Positions 6,101-7,496 of a stretch of 7,496 nucleotides of DNA are shown in pieces. The notes beneath the pieces were generated by a model. The model searched no databases. It was not told the DNA's origin and saw nothing but the letters and a program-made list of their open reading frames with translations. Numbering within the stretch: the first letter of the stretch is position 1; each line of letters opens with the position of its first letter. Origin of the DNA: an uncultured Eubacteriales bacterium (GTDB lineage Bacteria; Bacillota; Clostridia; Lachnospirales; Lachnospiraceae); the NCBI GenBank assembly GCA_900321505.1, contig ONWK01000115.1, positions 1 through 7,496 of the forward strand, in the 5' to 3' direction. The position numbers were made by a program, and so were the translations under genes.

Positions 6101-7480
6101 GATGATTTTGTTAACCTTGGCGGTGATTCTCTGGCAGCAGTTAAGCTGCTTGCAGGCCTTCGGGACTGCGGCATCACCATCGCGGATATTCTGAGCCTGC
6201 GTACACCGGCCGCCATAGCAGCAGGTGTAGAGAAGCTTTCACCGGATCTGGATCTCTTCACCATGGAGAGCGGCTGTCCGCTGAACAATACGCAGACAGT
6301 ATTCTATCACAGTGTGGAAAATAATCCTAAGAAGGATCCAAATCTGATCCCTGCGGTCATTCCTGTCGATAAGAAATACAGTGATGAACAGATCTTACGG
6401 GCGCTTGATATTGTATTTAAGGCACATCCCGTACTGACCATGCATGTAGAGCATAGAGACGGCGTGCCGTATATGGTAAAAGGATCCAAACCGGTTGTAA
6501 AAAAGGGCGTATTCAGCCTGGTTAAGGAATTCACCCATATGGCATCTGATTTTAATATATACAGAAGTCTGGCAAGGTTTGTGATAGTACGGGCCTTTGG
6601 GAAATGTCATCTGGCAGCGGTATTCCATCACATGATTTTTGATCTTGTATCCGTTAATGTTTTCCGCCGTGTTTTTTACAATGCTCTGGAAGGTATAGTA
6701 CCGGAGCATGTGGATACCGAGTTTTTAAAGATAGCTGCTTTTCATCATCAGATCCGACACAGCAGGGAATATGAGCAGATCGTAAAGGAAACCCGGTCTG
6801 CACTAATTGATCTGAAGAAGGCAGGCTTCTATCGGAATCCGGGAAAGAAGGGAAAGGCAGGCTTTATCATGCGGGAGCTTTCCGTGAAACCGGAGCAGGT
6901 AATAGAATTCACGGAAAGGTTCGGAATCGATAAGACCGTTTTCTTTACGGCGGTCATGGCCTGCACCCTGTCCAAACTGACTAAAAGGGAGGATGTATTC
7001 TTCGGCTTTATTGAAAACGGACGTGACAGATTCCGGAACTTTGACGCCATCGGTCTGTATATCAATAACCTTCCGCTTGTTGCTCATGTGGATCGTCATG
7101 ATATGGGCGCTTTTCTTAAAGATCTGTCCGGGCAGTATTATGAGCTGGCCAGGAAGAGTCATTATCCTTTTGTTCCGCTGTCGCTGGAATATAACATTTC
7201 ACCGATCATCATGTTCCAGTTTTTCCCGGACTGGATCATTGATGAAGGGGACTATGATCGTCTTCCGGTAAATGAAACAGTGATCAATATGGTCCTTAAG
7301 ACCATGACTGACCTTGTGGTTGAATCACTGACGGAAGTCGTTGAAGGAAAGAACGGATACAAGCTGCGGATCTACTATTCGGGATATTATTCCGGAAAAA
7401 TGATGAAGATGATGGCAGATACATATCAGCGGATATTATCTGAGATGATAAGACGGATTACGGAGGTTATCGATGAATAA
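2..7480 (+). CDS. Non-ribosomal peptide synthetase, 5'-truncated, (T)-C-A-T-C-A-T-C
   Basis: This is a cytosolic multimodular NRPS that builds a peptide on phosphopantetheine arms. The frame is open from the left edge and stops at TAA 7478-7480, leaving 2492 residues visible. Domain order is T1 (residues 1-52, N-terminally cut), C1 (64-478), A1 (487-993), T2 (1002-1077), C2 (1088-1500), A2 (1509-1995), T3 (2004-2079) and C3 (2088-2492). Three carrier serines (13, 1041, 2043), three HHxxxD condensation motifs and two full adenylation motif sets are visible. The upstream part, including the module that loads T1, is missing. The TTG at 26 falls inside the T1 motif LGGNSL, so it cannot be the start. 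There is no thioesterase or reductase; the protein ends with a condensation domain. A further gene overlaps its 3' end, suggesting an operon. The NRPS family is certain; the product and the amino acids used are not. Confidence 0.97.
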   Translation, partial: LPDDSFVALGGNSLAAMKLQLLLRDKLHISLSANELIGLSTPEDVADHIKKNINTRPVIDENRYSFDAPCPLSESQMNIYLDESVHDRGTAYNNPFTLRFNDKDISFPEKLRTALTKLFEVYPVLKARVRNKEGALSLIFDAEPVIEEGSVDEIGSFVMPFAMDECLSRFLIAREAGATVLCADFHHLIFDGVSLSVFLNSLFSVLRGENAGYVDEGFLKELSLEEAIFSSGMGEAEAFYDQMLADRDEVYELLPSAVGAEEDFEYTESFDMDTEQLASFLRKHAITHNQFFAGVFAYTLSRFSGSEKVLFNLIEDGRGHMDLSRSIGMYVKTLPVLMDCHDQDTGSFLSYSSELINSVMKYDLVPFRILASGYQLNAGILFQYSHALFTDAVNRNGFDTELEALKHDPDAELSFNILNNGEKGFTIRILSSSRYSKDFIKSFAAVYQNILREMMTAVQLKNLHFTSSEELELLNGWNRTEVKLPYGDILEAFNDTLSRYPGNKMVEYNDVSYTFAQGAYIVDQVRQKLLSLGFTSLDRIGFLVPRSELYMFAVAGILSVGAAYVPLDENLPDERIAFMIRDAVTGCMIVSDDTVERAGKLAGEGTKLLNMSEIMRTDSRPVNNIQADKPQVERGQEETGTLDRLPYASGDIAAILYTSGSTGIPKGVRITRKALLSFIDFQVNDLQLRPGDVYGLFASIGFDVSMGAIFSVLYSGVCLDVIPESVKKDIRALNRHFAEHHVTHTHITTQVAKMFISENPESSLKVLVTGGEKLGQITENCNYKITDTYGPTEACVYVTSIPLKEKIDSSSVGFMLNNMKAYVLDKEQRRVPVGAAGELYLSGPQLADGYLNRKEETARVFLPNPFEDNKEYEIIYATGDVARVLPDGSYDIIGRRDGQVKIRGNRVELSEVEAVIREIDGVRDVTAQIRKLGGNNELIVYVVSEDPDDEAAADRVSAYLTGRVPDYMIPSYVIRLDSIPLNVNGKVDKRALPDVDFGLRRAEYAAPGNELEERVVREFEKVFELDPIGINDDFIRLGGDSLKAVRLVSALGSTGITVGDILRLRTPAAIAGHVKASVDTASVIEQKYSFDAPCPLSESQLNVYLDESVHDMGTAYHVPYVIRLKRDCSPDDVKNALQKLFTVFPLLKGRVQNTEDALYLVFAAEPVIKEGSVDEIGSFVVPFDLGRSLSRFMIARDIDSTILCVDFHHLIFDGVSMNVFLDSLLAVLKGNDIDYVDHGMLRETSLEEAIRASGMDEAEAFYDHMLADREEVYPLLPSVDGEKEAFEYIHTFDIGKKGLDTFLRKHSITRNQFFTGVFAYTLSRFSGSEKVLFNIIEDGRGHMDLSGSIGMYVKTLPVLMDCRNQDTEDFLSYASDLVNSVMKYDLVPFRILASKYELNAGMSFQYAHALYLDAVNRDEFQMELEALKHDLNAEMAFYVFENADDGLILRIRSSARYSRDFVRHFAEAYEKILRGMMEAEQLKDIQFTSAEDIKRLDDWNRTDTDVLYEDVLDAFNDNLARYRDNRLVEYDDVSYTFAEGAYIADRVRQKLMQLGVKAEDRVGFLVPRSELYMFCILGIMSLGAAYVPLDDKLPDERISFMLRDTASRVLIVSDDTIERAEKPGPDTPVLFNISEIMKEEIGTLTHLPVTVGKLACILYTSGSTGIPKGVKITRDSLRYFIDHHVRNLDIRPGEFYGMYASIGFDVSMAGLFSAMYSGACVDVIPDCKKLDMQALAEHINAHHITKAFITTQIARLFIHQVEETNLRVLGTGGEKLGEIREKRNYRILDTYGPTEACIYVTDIDIRDKIDAASVGFVKDNVKAYVLDSELRRLPIGAVGGLYLSGPQLADGYLNRPEETAKAFMSNPYAADEAYGRLYYTGDVVRVLTDGSIGFIGRRDGQVKIRGNRVELSEVESLIRKIDGVRDVTAQIRKHGGNNELVVYIVSDDADDATAAKRVSEYLSGRVPDYMVPSFVIRMDKIPVNVNGKVDRRALPEVDFDLLHAEYAAPRNEMEARIVHEFERVFELERVGIHDDFVNLGGDSLAAVKLLAGLRDCGITIADILSLRTPAAIAAGVEKLSPDLDLFTMESGCPLNNTQTVFYHSVENNPKKDPNLIPAVIPVDKKYSDEQILRALDIVFKAHPVLTMHVEHRDGVPYMVKGSKPVVKKGVFSLVKEFTHMASDFNIYRSLARFVIVRAFGKCHLAAVFHHMIFDLVSVNVFRRVFYNALEGIVPEHVDTEFLKIAAFHHQIRHSREYEQIVKETRSALIDLKKAGFYRNPGKKGKAGFIMRELSVKPEQVIEFTERFGIDKTVFFTAVMACTLSKLTKREDVFFGFIENGRDRFRNFDAIGLYINNLPLVAHVDRHDMGAFLKDLSGQYYELARKSHYPFVPLSLEYNISPIIMFQFFPDWIIDEGDYDRLPVNETVINMVLKTMTDLVVESLTEVVEGKNGYKLRIYYSGYYSGKMMKMMADTYQRILSEMIRRITEVIDE
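191..1435 (+). other. C1: condensation domain
   Basis: C1 forms the peptide bond between the donor on T1 and the aminoacyl group on T2. The active-site motif HHLIFDG is intact at nt 557-577 (His186, His187, Asp191, Gly192). The N-terminal motif reads CPLSESQMNIYLDE, a departure from the textbook SxAQxRLWxL. The later motifs are recognisable: NQFFAGVFAYTLSRFSG, EDGRGH, SIGMYVKTLPV, and FQYS near the end. The domain finishes around NGWNRT, directly before the adenylation domain. It is very similar to C2 over its whole length. Its stereochemical class (LCL or DCL) cannot be read by eye, but no epimerase domain precedes it in the visible part. Confidence 0.93.
1460..2980 (+). other. A1: adenylation domain
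   Basis: A1 activates an amino acid with ATP and loads it onto T2. Core motifs in order are LYTSGSTGIPKGV (A3, residues 656-668), GFDVSMG (A4), DTYGPTEA (A5), GELYLSGPQLADGYLNR (A6), YATGDV (A7), GRRDGQVKIRGNRVELSEVE (A8) and NVNGKVDKRALP (A10, catalytic Lys986). Hand alignment to GrsA gives the pocket residues D703, V704, G707, H746, V768, G770, T788, V796, Y797 and K986, i.e. code DVGHVGTVYK. I do not recognise a confident substrate for it. A polar linker between motifs A2 and A3 is 20 residues longer than in A2. Confidence 0.95.
3005..3232 (+). other. T2: thiolation (peptidyl carrier) domain
   Basis: This is a complete carrier domain running from AEYAAPGNELEERVV to TPAAIAGHVKAS. The motif INDDFIRLGGDSLKAV holds the phosphopantetheine serine (Ser1041, nt 3122-3124). 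It carries the amino acid activated by A1, accepts the chain through C1, and donates to C2. It matches T3 closely in both halves, as expected if the whole C-A-T unit was duplicated. Confidence 0.95.
3263..4501 (+). other. C2: condensation domain
   Basis: C2 joins the chain on T2 to the amino acid on T3. The catalytic motif HHLIFDG is intact at nt 3623-3643 (His1208, His1209, Asp1213, Gly1214). The N-terminal signature CPLSESQLNVYLDESVHD and the later blocks NQFFTGVFAYTLSRFSG, EDGRGH, SIGMYVKTLPV and FQYAHAL are nearly the same as in C1. Several stretches are identical even at DNA level, for example the bases coding LPVLMDC in both copies. The close match to C1 suggests recent duplication. Confidence 0.94.
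4526..5986 (+). other. A2: adenylation domain
   Basis: A2 activates the amino acid loaded on T3. Motifs are LYTSGSTGIPKGV (A3, from residue 1658), GFDVSMA (A4), DTYGPTEA (A5), YYTGDV (A7), GRRDGQVKIRGNRVELSEVE (A8) and NVNGKVDRRALP (A10, catalytic Lys1988). In motif A6 the usual GEL reads GGL (Gly at nt 5519-5521), an uncommon change that A1 lacks. The pocket residues by hand alignment to GrsA are D1705, V1706, A1709, F1748, G1770, G1772, T1790, I1798, Y1799 and K1988, i.e. code DVAFGGTIYK. It differs from A1 at four pocket positions, so the two modules may use different amino acids. No confident substrate is assigned. Confidence 0.95.
6011..6238 (+). other. T3: thiolation (peptidyl carrier) domain
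   Basis: This is a complete carrier domain from AEYAAPRNEMEARIV to TPAAIAAGVEK. The motif HDDFVNLGGDSLAAVKL contains the phosphopantetheine serine (Ser2043, nt 6128-6130), exactly 3006 bases after the T2 serine. It is the last carrier of this protein and holds the finished or still-growing chain as donor for C3. Confidence 0.95.
6263..7477 (+). other. C3: terminal condensation-type domain with HHMIFDL motif
   Basis: This is a full-length condensation-fold domain of about 405 residues that ends the protein. It aligns with C1 and C2 from CPLNNTQ (versus CPLSESQ), through HHMIFDL at nt 6626-6646 (His2209, His2210, Asp2214, Leu2215) and AIGLYINNLPLV, to FQFF and YQRILSEM near the end. It is far more diverged than C1 is from C2. 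The glycine that normally follows the motif aspartate is leucine. Possible roles are release or cyclisation of the chain (as in terminal C domains of some NRPSs), condensation with a carrier or amine on a partner protein, or a non-catalytic interaction module. It is not an epimerase: the EGHGRE and FNYLG-type epimerase motifs are absent. Confidence 0.88.
7462..7466 (+). promoter_or_regulatory. Ribosome binding site of the downstream gene
   Basis: A perfect GGAGG lies inside the last codons of the NRPS, six bases before ATG 7473. The spacing and strength are those of a strong Gram-positive Shine-Dalgarno site. Because it sits within translated sequence, ribosomes finishing the NRPS would probably re-initiate here, coupling the two genes. 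Confidence 0.75.
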
Positions 7481-7496
7481 AGAATATGCATGTGAA
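7473..7496 (+). CDS. Start of a downstream gene, 3'-truncated, unknown product
   Basis: ATG at 7473-7475 begins a frame of eight codons (MNKEYACE) that is open to the right edge. It is in the +1 frame relative to the NRPS and overlaps its end by 8 bases, including the TAA stop. A GGAGG six bases upstream supports this start; the later ATG at 7486 lies too far from that site, and the one at 7490 is followed at once by TGA. Eight residues are too few to name a family. By position it is probably part of the same biosynthetic operon, for example a further NRPS subunit, a release enzyme, a tailoring enzyme or an exporter, but nothing in the visible residues chooses among these. Confidence 0.7.

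Larger units (their letters stand above)
3263..6238 (+). repeat. C-A-T module repeat, copy 2
   Basis: This is the second copy of the duplicated module, covering C2-A2-T3. Equivalent sites lie 3066 bases after copy 1 in the C domain and early A domain, and 3006 bases after copy 1 from motif A3 to the carrier serine. The change of register is fully explained by the shorter linker here (4913-4924, four codons). Confidence 0.85.

Noticed and set aside
6263..6265. ATG just before C3 as an internal start producing a free-standing condensation protein
   Set aside because: No Shine-Dalgarno-like sequence at a suitable distance is visible, and the frame is continuous with T3 through a normal T-C linker.
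6263..7477. C3 as an epimerisation domain, which often follows a terminal T domain
   Set aside because: The conserved epimerase blocks (EGHGRE, and FNYLG near the C-terminus) are missing. The IGLYINNLP and FQFF blocks match the condensation pattern seen in C1 and C2.
7467..7496. Transcription terminator after the NRPS stop
   Set aside because: Only 16 bases follow the stop, with no inverted repeat or T-run, and an overlapping downstream gene argues against termination here.

Overview
The window is almost entirely one coding sequence on the + strand: the 3' part of a large multimodular non-ribosomal peptide synthetase (NRPS) gene. The frame is open from the left edge, so the true start codon and any promoter lie upstream of the window. 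It ends at a TAA at 7478-7480. The TTG at 26, which looks like a start, lies inside the phosphopantetheine motif of a carrier domain and is not one. Residue numbers below count from the first complete codon in the window (nt 2 = residue 1), giving 2492 visible residues.

The layout is a partial thiolation domain (T1), then condensation C1, adenylation A1 and T2, then C2, A2 and T3, then a terminal condensation domain C3, then stop. There are two complete C-A-T elongation modules, fed by an unseen upstream module. No epimerase, methyltransferase, cyclase, thioesterase or reductase domain is visible. The two C-A-T modules are clear duplicates: from the C active site to the next carrier serine they align with one net length difference, a 20-residue longer linker in A1. 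C3 belongs to the same compact condensation family but is much more diverged, and its active-site motif reads HHMIFDL instead of HHxxxDG.

At the right edge a second gene starts inside the last codons of the NRPS. Its ATG is at 7473, six bases after a perfect GGAGG, and overlaps the NRPS stop region by 8 bases. The NRPS is therefore very probably part of a translationally coupled operon whose next gene lies mostly outside the window.

The strong GGAGG site, the tight gene overlap, the mixed codon use with roughly balanced base composition, and the style of the C domains suggest a Gram-positive anaerobe of the Clostridia (Lachnospiraceae-like, gut or rumen). That assignment is inference from style only. 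The machine would add at least two amino acids to a chain arriving on T1. C3 then either passes the chain to a partner protein, releases it, or is inactive; the window cannot decide which. The product is not identifiable from these bases.
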